A DNA stretch of 64,000 bases from Prochlorococcus marinus (GTDB lineage: Bacteria; Cyanobacteriota; Cyanobacteriia; PCC-6307; Cyanobiaceae): positions 1 through 64,000 of the forward strand of contig NZ_CVSV01000037.1 in NCBI RefSeq assembly GCF_001180245.1, in the 5' to 3' direction. Positions 15,642-23,674 of this stretch are shown piece by piece. Every line of letters starts with the position of its first letter. The first letter of the stretch is position 1. The position numbers and the translations under genes were made by a program. Below the pieces are notes generated by a model, which did not search any database, was not told the DNA's origin, and saw only the letters and a list, made by a program, of their open reading frames with translations.

Positions 15642-15770
15642 CTAAAAAATTCCTGGAAGAATTTGACCAGTAAAATAATAAGCTCCAACAAGAGCGAACA
15701 TTCCAAGCATTGCTGCTTTACCATTAAGCTTTTCGGCTTTTTCGGTCATAATTTTTTTAGCGAATTCCAT
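15642..15770 (-). CDS. hli: High-light-inducible protein (Hli), 42 aa
   Basis: The one-helix protein of the LHC superfamily carries the chlorophyll-binding signature 'EKLNGKAAMLGMFALVGAYY' (Glu, Asn and Arg/Lys positions) and ends 'TGQILPGIF'. Hli proteins sit in the thylakoid, bind chlorophyll and carotenoid, and protect photosystems under high light or nutrient stress. The gene is divergent from the hli cluster at 16075-16878 with a 304-base shared regulatory region. Confidence 0.93.
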   Translation of the reverse strand: MEFAKKIMTEKAEKLNGKAAMLGMFALVGAYYFTGQILPGIF

Positions 15771-16074
15771 AATAAATTGAAATAAATAATATCTAATAAT
15801 TAATTATCCAACTTGTAGAAGGATGTATTTTTTTTTACCAAATTGACATCTTTCTAAAGATTTAAAAATAAATACTTAAACAACGAATTGAAGTCTTAAT
15901 GGTTTTCGAGCCAATCGGCAAGGCGTAGCAAGCCTAAAAAACAACAATTTAAAAGCATATGTCACTATTATGCTACATAAATGTAGCAAATATCTTGAAA
16001 ATAACTTAATTTGAGCTTAATACTTTACATTTGTTAATAGTAGTGTTACATTAATTAACAATTACACAAATCCA
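15771..16074. promoter_or_regulatory. Divergent hli regulatory region
   Basis: This 304-base gene-free spacer separates two divergent hli transcription units. It holds a perfect palindrome (15971-15988), a TTTACATTTGTTAA box (16024-16037) and an HLR1-like direct repeat GTTACA-N4-TTAACA (16045-16060). Cyanobacterial hli genes are commonly controlled by RpaB through HLR1 sites. The match here is by eye. Confidence 0.55.
15971..15988. promoter_or_regulatory. Palindrome TGCTACAT-AA-ATGTAGCA
   Basis: Two perfect 8-base arms are separated by AA. On the minus strand it lies just upstream of a CATAAT sequence. It is a candidate operator for either hli unit; the regulator is unknown. Confidence 0.45.
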
Positions 16075-16281
16075 ATGGCTAATTCAAACGTCACTACTGA
16101 ATCAGGCGGCAGACAGAATATGTTTCCTACTGAAACACGCCCTTACATAGATGAGTCTGTTTCATACGACAGCTATCCACAAAATGCAGAAAAAGTAAAT
16201 GGTCGTTGGGCAATGATTGGCCTTGTTGCATTAGTAGGTGCTTATGTTTCAACTGGACAAATTATTCCTGGCATTTTTTAA
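16075..16281 (+). CDS. hli: High-light-inducible protein, 68 aa
   Basis: A polar N-terminal extension of about 38 residues is followed by the Hli core 'AEKVNGRWAMIGLVALVGAY' and the terminal 'TGQIIPGIF'. It binds chlorophyll in the thylakoid and acts in photoprotection. It is first in a four-gene cluster: its stop overlaps the next ATG (TAATG). The leader is only a few dozen bases after the putative HLR1-like repeat. Confidence 0.93.
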   Translation: MANSNVTTESGGRQNMFPTETRPYIDESVSYDSYPQNAEKVNGRWAMIGLVALVGAYVSTGQIIPGIF

Positions 16282-16541
16282 TGAGTCCACTTTCAGGTTT
16301 TTTAGCCGTAATTGTATTCTTTACAGCCATCCTCGTTGCTTATCTAACCAAGCAATTTCAAAACGAAAATTTAAACTATTCATCTTCTAATCAAATGAAA
16401 AACACAAACACAAAAGTCAAAACAATCGAAAAAGAAAAGGTTGTTGCTGAAACTCTTAACGGCAGATTTGCAATGCTTGGATTAATTGCTGCTGTTGGAG
16501 CATACCTAACAACAGGTCAAATAATTCCTGGTTTCGTTTAA
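16281..16541 (+). CDS. hli: High-light-inducible protein with N-terminal membrane segment, 86 aa
   Basis: I start at the ATG overlapping the previous stop. Residues about 5-22 form an extra hydrophobic helix (FLAVIVFFTAILVAYL), then a polar linker, then the Hli core 'AETLNGRFAMLGLIAAVGAY' and 'TGQIIPGFV'. The two predicted helices make it larger than standard one-helix Hlis. It is co-transcribed with its neighbours. Confidence 0.9.
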   Translation: MSPLSGFLAVIVFFTAILVAYLTKQFQNENLNYSSSNQMKNTNTKVKTIEKEKVVAETLNGRFAMLGLIAAVGAYLTTGQIIPGFV

Positions 16542-16568
16542 AACTTACTATTTAATAATTCAAAAAAA

Positions 16569-16697
16569 ATGGAAAATTCAAAACCAACTTATTGGCAAAA
16601 CGCCGAAAGAACCAATGGAAGAATGGCAATGATGGGCTTATTTGCATTAGTTGTAAATTATGGCTTATTCGGCTGGATAATTCCAGGAATTTTTTAA
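16569..16697 (+). CDS. hli: High-light-inducible protein, 42 aa
   Basis: The compact Hli has 'AERTNGRMAMMGLFALVVNY' and ends 'GWIIPGIF'. The core Glu-Asn-Arg chlorophyll-binding positions are present. It is third in the cluster, starting 28 bases after the second gene. Confidence 0.92.
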   Translation: MENSKPTYWQNAERTNGRMAMMGLFALVVNYGLFGWIIPGIF

Positions 16698-16698
16698 A

Positions 16699-16878
16699 AT
16701 GAACCTAGGCTTACTTTTTCTAAAAGTAAATACTTTAGGCGTCATAACTCTTTCTGAACTTGATTGGATAACTACCCATCAATCTGAGTTTTCAAGGCTA
16801 GATATGGCTTTAGTTATTAAAATTGGCCGTCTTATGGATTCAGGAGTAGTGGAAATTGATAATAGATTGCCTGTTTAA
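16699..16878 (+). CDS. Small protein of the hli cluster, 59 aa
   Basis: The 59-residue soluble protein (MNLGLLFLKVNTLGVITLSE…) begins 1 base after the preceding hli stop. It shows a helix-turn-helix-like arrangement 'GVITLSELDWITTH' and 'LVIKIGRLMDSGVVEIDNR'. A small protein of this type is known to accompany hli clusters; its role is unknown. A strong terminator follows, so it closes the operon. Confidence 0.75.
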   Translation: MNLGLLFLKVNTLGVITLSELDWITTHQSEFSRLDMALVIKIGRLMDSGVVEIDNRLPV

Positions 16879-16901
16879 TTTTTTTAAAATTGATCGTCAT
16901 T

Positions 16902-16939
16902 AGTGTTTGTCAATAGGGATACTGACAAGCACTTTTTTT
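16902..16939 (+). terminator. Strong terminator of the hli cluster
   Basis: The 11-base arms AGTGTTTGTCA and TGACAAGCACT pair with one G-U, with a 10-base loop and seven Ts after it. Confidence 0.9.
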
Positions 16940-16956
16940 ATGAGAAAAAATAATTG

Positions 16957-16995
16957 TAAAAAAAAAAGAGATTGTTTCTTAGCGAAAACAATCTC
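16957..16995 (-). terminator. Terminator for minus-strand small genes
   Basis: GAGATTGTTT and AAACAATCTC form a perfect 10-bp stem with an 8-base loop. On the minus strand it is followed by ten Ts. It probably ends the transcript covering 17090-17960. Confidence 0.8.
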
Positions 16996-17089
16996 TCAAT
17001 CACCTAATTCTTACATGAAAATTTCAAGTAAGCCCACAAATTTTAACTTATTTATTTTTATAGTAAATACGTAAAAATGCTTTTGTTAT

Positions 17090-17305
17090 TTATCTTTTTA
17101 ACCCACCTCTTTTTATCCATAGGAACCATGTAACCCAAACAGGAGGGAGGAATTTGATTAAAAAAGAAATTTTATATATATAAAATGGGGCATTTTCACT
17201 TTGAAATAAATTTATCAAAAAGGAAGATATAGTTACCCAAAGTAAAATTATTAATATATTTGCTCCCAACAAAGCGAACTTATTTTGTTTGAATATTTTT
17301 GGCAT
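17090..17305 (-). CDS. Two-helix membrane protein, 71 aa
   Basis: Hydrophobic helices lie at about residues 11-33 and 45-63, the second containing 'FLPPVWVTWFLW', with basic ends (KIFKQNK and KRGGLKR). Unknown family. It is third in a minus-strand run of three small membrane proteins. Confidence 0.6.
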   Translation of the reverse strand: MPKIFKQNKFALLGANILIILLWVTISSFLINLFQSENAPFYIYKISFLIKFLPPVWVTWFLWIKRGGLKR

Positions 17306-17362
17306 AAGGTAAATTTTTATCTTCTTAATTTTAAATAACCCCCGTATATAAATTATAAATTT

Positions 17363-17614
17363 TCAAAAAAACTTCAAATTTAAAATCCATATCCAAATAA
17401 AAAAAATGCTAAATTTTAATCCCTCTCCAAATAATATTCCAAAAGCAATAGGAGGAGAAAATATAAAAAAAAGAATAGAGAATAAACTAAAAAAAGCAAA
17501 TAATCCTCTTAATATAAAATTCTTTCTTTTTGTTCTTCTTAGATTTTTTAAGGTATTCCACTCCCATTCAATAAACCTGTAGAATTTTTCTGATAATAAA
17601 AATAAATACTTCAT
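17363..17614 (-). CDS. Membrane protein, 83 aa
   Basis: An amphipathic basic N-terminal half (FYRFIEWEWNTLKNLRRTKRK) is followed by two hydrophobic helices at about residues 36-55 and 63-81. The second ends at the C-terminus. The family is not recognised. It probably shares a transcript with its neighbours. Confidence 0.55.
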   Translation of the reverse strand: MKYLFLLSEKFYRFIEWEWNTLKNLRRTKRKNFILRGLFAFFSLFSILFFIFSPPIAFGILFGEGLKFSIFFIWIWILNLKFF

Positions 17615-17669
17615 TTAATATTATAAATTTATATCGGGCTTTTCCTATTTATAAAATTAATTTTTCCTG

Positions 17670-17960
17670 TTAGCAATAAACTTTATCCCCTTCTTCAGAA
17701 ATATAGTAAATTCTATTTTCTGAACTTACGAAGAAAGTTAATCCCTTATATTGTGATCTTTTAAATTTATCTAATCTAAGTTTGTGTAAATCCCAATTAT
17801 CAGTACTTATATCAGGATTAAAGTCTTGTTCTTCTAAGAAAGGTGCATAAGTTGGAATAATTGTTGTTTTTTGGGCTGACTTATTTTTTCGTTTTAAATA
17901 AAAAAATAATAGAAATAAAAGTACAAAAAAAAGAATTAATAATATATTTGTCATTGTCAA
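17670..17960 (-). CDS. Membrane-anchored protein, 96 aa
   Basis: The N-terminal membrane helix (residues about 4-22, ILLILFFVLLFLLFFYL) is followed by a basic stretch. A soluble domain follows, with 'DNWDLHKLRLDKFKRSQYKG' and a beta-rich end 'ENRIYYISEEGDKVYC'. The start may be the first ATG or the one two codons later. Family unknown. Confidence 0.6.
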   Translation of the reverse strand: MTMTNILLILFFVLLFLLFFYLKRKNKSAQKTTIIPTYAPFLEEQDFNPDISTDNWDLHKLRLDKFKRSQYKGLTFFVSSENRIYYISEEGDKVYC

Positions 17961-18097
17961 TTTTTCTAATTTAAAAAACTTTATTTTGAAGAATCAAAAA
18001 CTTTTCACAATAAATTTCTTAGTAAGTAAAAAATCCTATTTTTATATTCTTGTATTTTTGAATACTTATCAAGGGTTTACTTAAATCAGATTATAAA

Positions 18098-18259
18098 ATG
18101 AGTCGCATTTTCAATATGACTCAAAATTCCATGAATACACCTTATGCAAAAAGAGTAGCTGAAAAATTTAGAGAGGCTCAAAACTATTTAAAAACTAATG
18201 GTTTTAGCAGATCTACTAAACATTTACTAGAAGATATTGAAAATTGTGTTGAAAAATAA
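18098..18259 (+). CDS. Small helical protein, 53 aa
   Basis: The soluble protein (MSRIFNMTQNSMNTPYAKRV…) has a helical C-terminal half (EKFREAQNYLKTNG, TKHLLEDIENCVEK). Internal ATGs at Met-7 and Met-12 are possible starts. Its stop overlaps the next ATG (TAATG), supporting a two-gene operon. Confidence 0.6.
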   Translation: MSRIFNMTQNSMNTPYAKRVAEKFREAQNYLKTNGFSRSTKHLLEDIENCVEK

Positions 18260-18417
18260 TGCCAATACCCCCTCACTTACCACAATTACAATATGGCTAC
18301 GATGATGGCTTTACAACAATTGTTTTTGGGTTAATAGGAAGTTGCTTAGGATGTATCTTAATTTTATTAATTTCATTTTTTGAATTTAGATTCAAAAAGC
18401 AAAATAGTAAGCCTTAA
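18259..18417 (+). CDS. Single-helix membrane protein, 52 aa
   Basis: A Pro/Tyr-rich N-terminus (MPIPPHLPQLQYGYDDG) is followed by one hydrophobic helix with two cysteines (IVFGLIGSCLGCILILLISF) and a short basic tail. The C-x2-C inside the helix is unusual. It is coupled to the preceding gene and converges with ychF 8 bases later. Unknown family. Confidence 0.6.
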   Translation: MPIPPHLPQLQYGYDDGFTTIVFGLIGSCLGCILILLISFFEFRFKKQNSKP

Positions 18418-18425
18418 GAGACTTA

Positions 18426-19517
18426 CTAAACATTAAACAAGAACTCCATCACATCACCTTCGTTAACAATATATTCCTTACCTTCACTTCTTAAAAGACC
18501 TTTAGTTTTTGCATTGGCAATTGAACCTGATTCAATTAAATTTTGATACGAAATAGTCTGAGCTCTAATAAATCCTTTTTCAAAATCAGTATGAATGACT
18601 CCTGCTGCTTGTGGTGCAGTCATCCCATCTTTTATGGTCCATGCTTTTGTCTCCTTTTCTCCGGTAGTGAAATAAGTTTTTAATCCCAATAATTTATATG
18701 TTGATCTAATTAAAGAACTTAATCCCCCTTCTTCTACTCCTAAACCCATAAGATAGTCTTTTTTATCTTCTGGTTCTAACTCTATTAATTCAGATTCGAC
18801 TTGCGCTGATATTTTTATACATTCTGTATTTTCATTACTTGCAAAACTCTGAACTTTTGATGAAAAATCATTACCTTCAGCTAAATCATTTTCATTCAAA
18901 TTTGTTGCGTAAATAATTGGTTTAGCAGTAAGTAAGCCTAATTGCTTAATTATTAAATTTTCTTCTTCACTCAAAGATATTGATCTAACTGAAAGGCCTT
19001 TCTCTAGCTCTTTTTCAATTTTTTCTAGTAAGGTATCTTCTTTTGCTGCCTCTTTACTGGTTCTAACCTGTTTTTTAATTCTTTCTCTTCTTTTTTGGAG
19101 TTGAGATAAATCAGATAAATTCAATTCCAGATTAATTATCTCAATGTCATCCAAGGGATCTACCTTTCCAGAAACATGAATTACATCACTATCTTCAAAG
19201 CACCTTACAACATGAACTATTGCATCAACCTCCCTAATATTTGATAAAAATTTATTTCCCAAACCTTCGCCTTTACTAGCTCCTTTTACTAGTCCTGCGA
19301 TATCTACAAATTCGATTTTTGTTGGGATAATATTTTGGCTAGAACTTAAATTACCTAACTCTTGCAACCTTTGATCTGGGACTGAAACTATGCCTTTATT
19401 AGGTTCTATAGTACAAAAGGGAAAATTAGCCGCTTGGGCCTTAGCATTTTCTATAAGTGCATTAAATAGAGTTGATTTCCCAACATTTGGTAATCCAATA
19501 ATACCTGCTTTTAACAT
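18426..19517 (-). CDS. ychF: Redox-regulated ATPase YchF, 363 aa
   Basis: The universally conserved Obg-family P-loop protein binds ATP rather than GTP and associates with ribosomes. Seen: P-loop 'GLPNVGKS' (residues 8-15), switch II 'DIAGLVKGASKGEGLGNKFL' (about 72-91), the variant base-specificity motif near 'ATNLNENDL', a coiled-coil insertion (about 130-180), and the TGS-like C-terminal domain ending 'VNEGDVMEFLFNV'. Full length for the family. It marks the change from the small-gene island to core genome. Confidence 0.96.
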   Translation of the reverse strand: MLKAGIIGLPNVGKSTLFNALIENAKAQAANFPFCTIEPNKGIVSVPDQRLQELGNLSSSQNIIPTKIEFVDIAGLVKGASKGEGLGNKFLSNIREVDAIVHVVRCFEDSDVIHVSGKVDPLDDIEIINLELNLSDLSQLQKRRERIKKQVRTSKEAAKEDTLLEKIEKELEKGLSVRSISLSEEENLIIKQLGLLTAKPIIYATNLNENDLAEGNDFSSKVQSFASNENTECIKISAQVESELIELEPEDKKDYLMGLGVEEGGLSSLIRSTYKLLGLKTYFTTGEKETKAWTIKDGMTAPQAAGVIHTDFEKGFIRAQTISYQNLIESGSIANAKTKGLLRSEGKEYIVNEGDVMEFLFNV

Positions 19518-19661
19518 TTTAAAAAACTTACGGAAAATTTATCAAGAAAACATCTTCTAGTAATATAGTATTTACTTAACCAATCTTGGATAAGTTAATT
19601 ATAATCGTCTTGATTATTTATTTAGTTCCTAAATATTCTCTACTTCTGCTTTTAAAAAGAA

Positions 19662-20723
19662 ATGTTTGACTTAATAAAAAAAAATATAAACCCAAGAAGT
19701 GGAATAATATTGCTTTCTCTAGCTATATTTTTCGTTTTTATTACCAACTCCTTCAAGAAAAATAAGTCAAAAGATATTTCTGATTTTGTTGTTCAAGTTG
19801 AAAAAGGAATCCTCTCAGATTCAATTAATACTAGTGGTGAAGTTAAGGCAATAAGGACAAGCAATATTGGGCCTCGGAAGCAAGGCGTAATAAAAGAAAT
19901 CAAAGTAGATGAGGGCGATCTTGTAAAAAAAGATCAGGTTTTAGCTTCTCTTGATTATGAAGATTTTATCTATAAAATTGAAGAACTTAAATTAAATGTA
20001 GAAAAACAAAAATCTGAATTTTTAAGAAGGGAATATTTATATCAAGAAGGTGCGGTAAGTAAAGAAGACTATGAAAGTTATAAAAATAACTACAACATTA
20101 GTAGCGCAAAACTTAATGATGCAAAAGCTGAAAAAAGTTTCTATCTAATTAAAGCTCCTTATGGAGGAAAGATAACTGCAAAATATGCTGAGATAGGATC
20201 TTATGTCACACCTAGTACAAACTTAATTTCAGACCCTAAAACCAAAAACTTTATTTTTGAACTATCAGAGGGCCTAGAAATTGTTGCTAAAGTTCCTGAG
20301 AGTGACATTGGCAGAATAAAAATAGGTCAAGAAGCCTCAGTAAGAATTGAGGCTTACCCCTCAAAAAAATATAGTGCCATAGTTAAAAAAATAGCTACAA
20401 GAGCTGTAAAAGATAATAATGTAACCTCATTCGAAGTAACTTTAAATTTTAGAGATATTTCTGAAGAAATCAAAATTGGAATGACTGCAGATCTTGAATT
20501 TAGAGTCGAAGGTAATGAAGAAAAAATCCTAGTTCCAACAGTTTCTATTGTCACAAAAAAAGGTGAAAAAGGAATTTTGAAAGTTGATAAAAACAATTCT
20601 CCCAAATTTGAAAAAATTGAAATTGGTATTAGTAGTGGGAATAAAACTTCAGTAATTGATGGATTAGAACCTGGAGAGCAAATCTTTATTGATATCCCAC
20701 CTTGGGCTAAGAAGAGAAAATGA
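19662..20723 (+). CDS. HlyD-family membrane-fusion (efflux adaptor) protein, 353 aa
   Basis: The periplasmic adaptor has an N-terminal membrane anchor (residues about 15-31). The first half of the barrel-sandwich hybrid is 'GVIKEIKVDEGDLVKKDQVL', followed by an alpha-hairpin with 'REYLYQEGAVSKEDYESYKN'. The second half is 'YLIKAPYGGKITAKYAEIGS', followed by beta-barrel domains. It is DevB/MacA-like. No pump or ABC subunit is encoded beside it. The stop overlaps the polA start by 4 bases. Confidence 0.88.
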   Translation: MFDLIKKNINPRSGIILLSLAIFFVFITNSFKKNKSKDISDFVVQVEKGILSDSINTSGEVKAIRTSNIGPRKQGVIKEIKVDEGDLVKKDQVLASLDYEDFIYKIEELKLNVEKQKSEFLRREYLYQEGAVSKEDYESYKNNYNISSAKLNDAKAEKSFYLIKAPYGGKITAKYAEIGSYVTPSTNLISDPKTKNFIFELSEGLEIVAKVPESDIGRIKIGQEASVRIEAYPSKKYSAIVKKIATRAVKDNNVTSFEVTLNFRDISEEIKIGMTADLEFRVEGNEEKILVPTVSIVTKKGEKGILKVDKNNSPKFEKIEIGISSGNKTSVIDGLEPGEQIFIDIPPWAKKRK

Positions 20724-23650
20724 GTTTAAAACCTGAAAACTCTAAAAAACCAATTTTACTTTTAGTCGATGGCCACTCACTTGCTTTTAGAAGTTTCTAT
20801 GCATTTAGCAAAGGGATTGATGGAGGTTTAACCACCAAAGAGGGATTCCCAACAAGTGTCACTTATGGATTTCTAAAAAGCCTTCTGGATAATTGTAAAA
20901 ATATTAGTCCTGAGGGTGTTTGTATTACGTTTGATACAGAAAAACCTACTTTCAGACATGAATTAGATCCAAATTATAAGGCCAATAGAGATGTAGCACC
21001 AGATGTTTTTTTTCAGGATATTGAACAACTAGAAATCATTTTAGAAGAAAGCCTTAATTTACCAATTTTTAAATCTCCAGGATACGAAGCGGATGATCTC
21101 CTAGGCACAATTGCAAATGATGCCTCTTCTAAAGGATGGTGCGTGAATATTCTTTCTGGAGATAGGGACTTATTTCAATTAGTAGATGATCAAAAAGATA
21201 TTTATGTACTTTATATGGGTGGTGGTCCATATGCGAAAAGTGGAAATCCAACTCTTATGAATGAAAATGGAGTAAAAGAAAAATTAGGTGTTGCGCCAGA
21301 AAGAGTAGTTGATCTCAAAGCCCTAACTGGTGATAGTTCTGATAATATTCCAGGGATTAAAGGGGTAGGTCCAAAAACGGCAATTAATCTACTAAAAGAG
21401 AACGACACGCTTGATGGAATCTATCAGGCTTTGGACAAGATTCAGCAGAACAATGATAAGAAATATAAAGGATTCATCAAAGGTTCAGTTATAGAAAAGC
21501 TCAGAAACGATAAACATAATGCTTTTCTATCCAGGGATTTAGCAAAAATAAATACTGAGGTGCCTTTAATTTTAAGTAACGGTTATGAATTAAAAAATAT
21601 AAATCAAGAACTACTTTCAGAGTCACTGAAAAAATTAGAACTATCAACACTACTTAGACAAATTGATATTTTCAATTCAACTTTCAGCAAAGGTGGTTTT
21701 GAAAAAAATAATGTGGCTAAAGAGGAGGAGAAGGCACCAAAAGTCGCAGGCAATAATGAATTAGAAAATAGTGAAAATAAAATCCCTAAAATCAACGTAA
21801 CAGTTGTAAATGATTTCAAATTACTTGATAAATTAATTCAAAGATTAGACAAGACTAATCAAATAGTTTCTTTAGATACAGAGACTAATAGTTTGAATCC
21901 AATCGATGCGGAACTTGTTGGGATAGGGTTGTGTCTTGGAGAAGAAAAAGATGATTTATTTTATATACCTCTTGGTCATCAAACAAAAAAGGAGACCTCC
22001 AATCAATTATCAATTGAAGATGTTTTCTCAAGGCTAAGAAATTGGATAGAAGATCCAAAAAAAGAAAAGGCACTCCAAAATTCTAAATTTGATAGGCAAA
22101 TATTTTTTAATCATGGACTTGATCTTAAAGGCGTAACCTTTGACACCTTGTTAGCAGACTACCTTCTTAATAATCAGGAGAAACATGGGTTAAGTGAAAT
22201 TAGTTTTAGATTATTTGGATTTAAGCCTCCTTCATTTAAGGAGACAGTTGGAAAAAATAAAGACTTTTCATTTGTTGATATTGATGAAGCAAGTATTTAC
22301 TGCGGTTATGATGTTTTTCTAACTTTTAAGATTGTCAAAATTTTTAAAGAAAGTTTTTCAAAGGAAAAAGATGAATTAATCAAATTGTTCGAAAAAATCG
22401 AGATGCCTTTAGAGCCGGTATTGTCCCAAATGGAAATGAATGGCATAACCATCGATATCCCTTATTTGGATAAACTCTCAAAAGAATTAAAAAGTACTTT
22501 AGAAGATATTGAAAGTAAAGTTTATGAGTTAGCAGAGGAAAGTTTCAATCTATCTTCACCAAAACAACTTGGTGAGATCTTGTTTGAAAAATTAAATTTG
22601 GATAAGAAAAAATCACGGAAAACAAAAACAGGATGGAGTACAGATGCAGTAGTTCTGGAAAGATTAGTCGACGAACATGAAATAATCCAACATTTAATAA
22701 AACATAGAACTCTTAGCAAATTACTTAGCACCTATATTGATGCTCTTCCAAATCTTATTAACGAGAAGACAGGAAGAGTTCATACAAACTTTAATCAAGC
22801 TGCTACAGCGACTGGGAGACTAAGTAGTAGCAATCCTAATCTTCAAAATATCCCGGTTAGGACTGAATTTAGTAGGAGAATCAGAAAAGCATTCTTGCCT
22901 GAAAAAAATTGGAAACTTTTATCAGCTGATTATTCTCAGATCGAATTAAGAATACTCGCTCACTTAGCGGATGAAGAAATACTAATAAATGCATTTCATA
23001 AAAATGATGACATTCATTCTTTGACTGCGAGATTAATTTTTGAGAAAGAAGAAATTTCTTCTGATGAGAGGAGAGTTGGGAAAACAATAAATTTTGGAGT
23101 TATCTATGGTATGGGAATTAAAAAGTTTGCACGTTCTACAGGCGTAAGTACTCCAGAAGCAAAGGAATTCCTAATAAAATACAAAAAAAGATATTCAAAA
23201 ATTTTCAAATTTCTTGAACTTCAAGAAAGGCTTGCCTTATCAAAAGGTTATGTAAAAACAATTTTTGGTAGAAAGAGAGAATTTAAATTTGATAAAAATG
23301 GACTTGGAAGATTAATAGGGAAAGATCCTTACGAAATTGACTTGCAATCTGCAAGAAGAGCTGGCATGGAAGCACAGTCATTAAGAGCCGCAGCAAATGC
23401 CCCAATTCAGGGTTCAAGTGCAGACATTATTAAAATTGCAATGGTTCAACTAAATAAGAAATTCATAGAAATGAATGTTCCCGCAAAAATGCTTTTACAA
23501 GTACATGATGAATTATTGTTTGAAGTTGAACCAGATTCTTTGGAAATTACGACGAAATTAGTAAAGAAGACTATGGAAGATTGTGTAAAATTAAATGTGC
23601 CTCTTTTAGTTGATATTGGTATTGGAGACAATTGGATGGAGACAAAATAA
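20720..23650 (+). CDS. polA: DNA polymerase I, 976 aa
   Basis: It has all three domains. The 5'-3' exonuclease (about 1-310) shows 'LLVDGHSLAFRSFYA', 'GDRDLFQLV' and the HhH 'GIKGVGPKTA'. The 3'-5' exonuclease (about 355-550) shows 'SLDTET' with the DxE pair, 'NSKFDRQ' and 'YCGYD', so proofreading residues look intact. The polymerase (about 570-976) shows 'DYSQIELRILAHLADEE', 'RRVGKTINFGVIYGMG' and the terminal 'QVHDELLFEV'. The role is Okazaki fragment processing and repair. ATGA coupling to the upstream adaptor gene is a genomic coincidence rather than a pathway link. Confidence 0.97.
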   Translation: MSLKPENSKKPILLLVDGHSLAFRSFYAFSKGIDGGLTTKEGFPTSVTYGFLKSLLDNCKNISPEGVCITFDTEKPTFRHELDPNYKANRDVAPDVFFQDIEQLEIILEESLNLPIFKSPGYEADDLLGTIANDASSKGWCVNILSGDRDLFQLVDDQKDIYVLYMGGGPYAKSGNPTLMNENGVKEKLGVAPERVVDLKALTGDSSDNIPGIKGVGPKTAINLLKENDTLDGIYQALDKIQQNNDKKYKGFIKGSVIEKLRNDKHNAFLSRDLAKINTEVPLILSNGYELKNINQELLSESLKKLELSTLLRQIDIFNSTFSKGGFEKNNVAKEEEKAPKVAGNNELENSENKIPKINVTVVNDFKLLDKLIQRLDKTNQIVSLDTETNSLNPIDAELVGIGLCLGEEKDDLFYIPLGHQTKKETSNQLSIEDVFSRLRNWIEDPKKEKALQNSKFDRQIFFNHGLDLKGVTFDTLLADYLLNNQEKHGLSEISFRLFGFKPPSFKETVGKNKDFSFVDIDEASIYCGYDVFLTFKIVKIFKESFSKEKDELIKLFEKIEMPLEPVLSQMEMNGITIDIPYLDKLSKELKSTLEDIESKVYELAEESFNLSSPKQLGEILFEKLNLDKKKSRKTKTGWSTDAVVLERLVDEHEIIQHLIKHRTLSKLLSTYIDALPNLINEKTGRVHTNFNQAATATGRLSSSNPNLQNIPVRTEFSRRIRKAFLPEKNWKLLSADYSQIELRILAHLADEEILINAFHKNDDIHSLTARLIFEKEEISSDERRVGKTINFGVIYGMGIKKFARSTGVSTPEAKEFLIKYKKRYSKIFKFLELQERLALSKGYVKTIFGRKREFKFDKNGLGRLIGKDPYEIDLQSARRAGMEAQSLRAAANAPIQGSSADIIKIAMVQLNKKFIEMNVPAKMLLQVHDELLFEVEPDSLEITTKLVKKTMEDCVKLNVPLLVDIGIGDNWMETK

Positions 23651-23674
23651 ACCTTATGAAAAACTTAATTTAAG

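Noticed and set aside
15455..15724. 89-codon minus-strand hydrophobic frame
   Set aside because: It overlaps the restored tail of the amidotransferase and the real hli gene in another frame; hydrophobicity comes from AT-rich complement.
21700..21830. Lys/Asn-rich linker in polA, considered as a domain break or insertion
   Set aside because: It falls between exonuclease domains, where length and sequence vary; the frame is intact.
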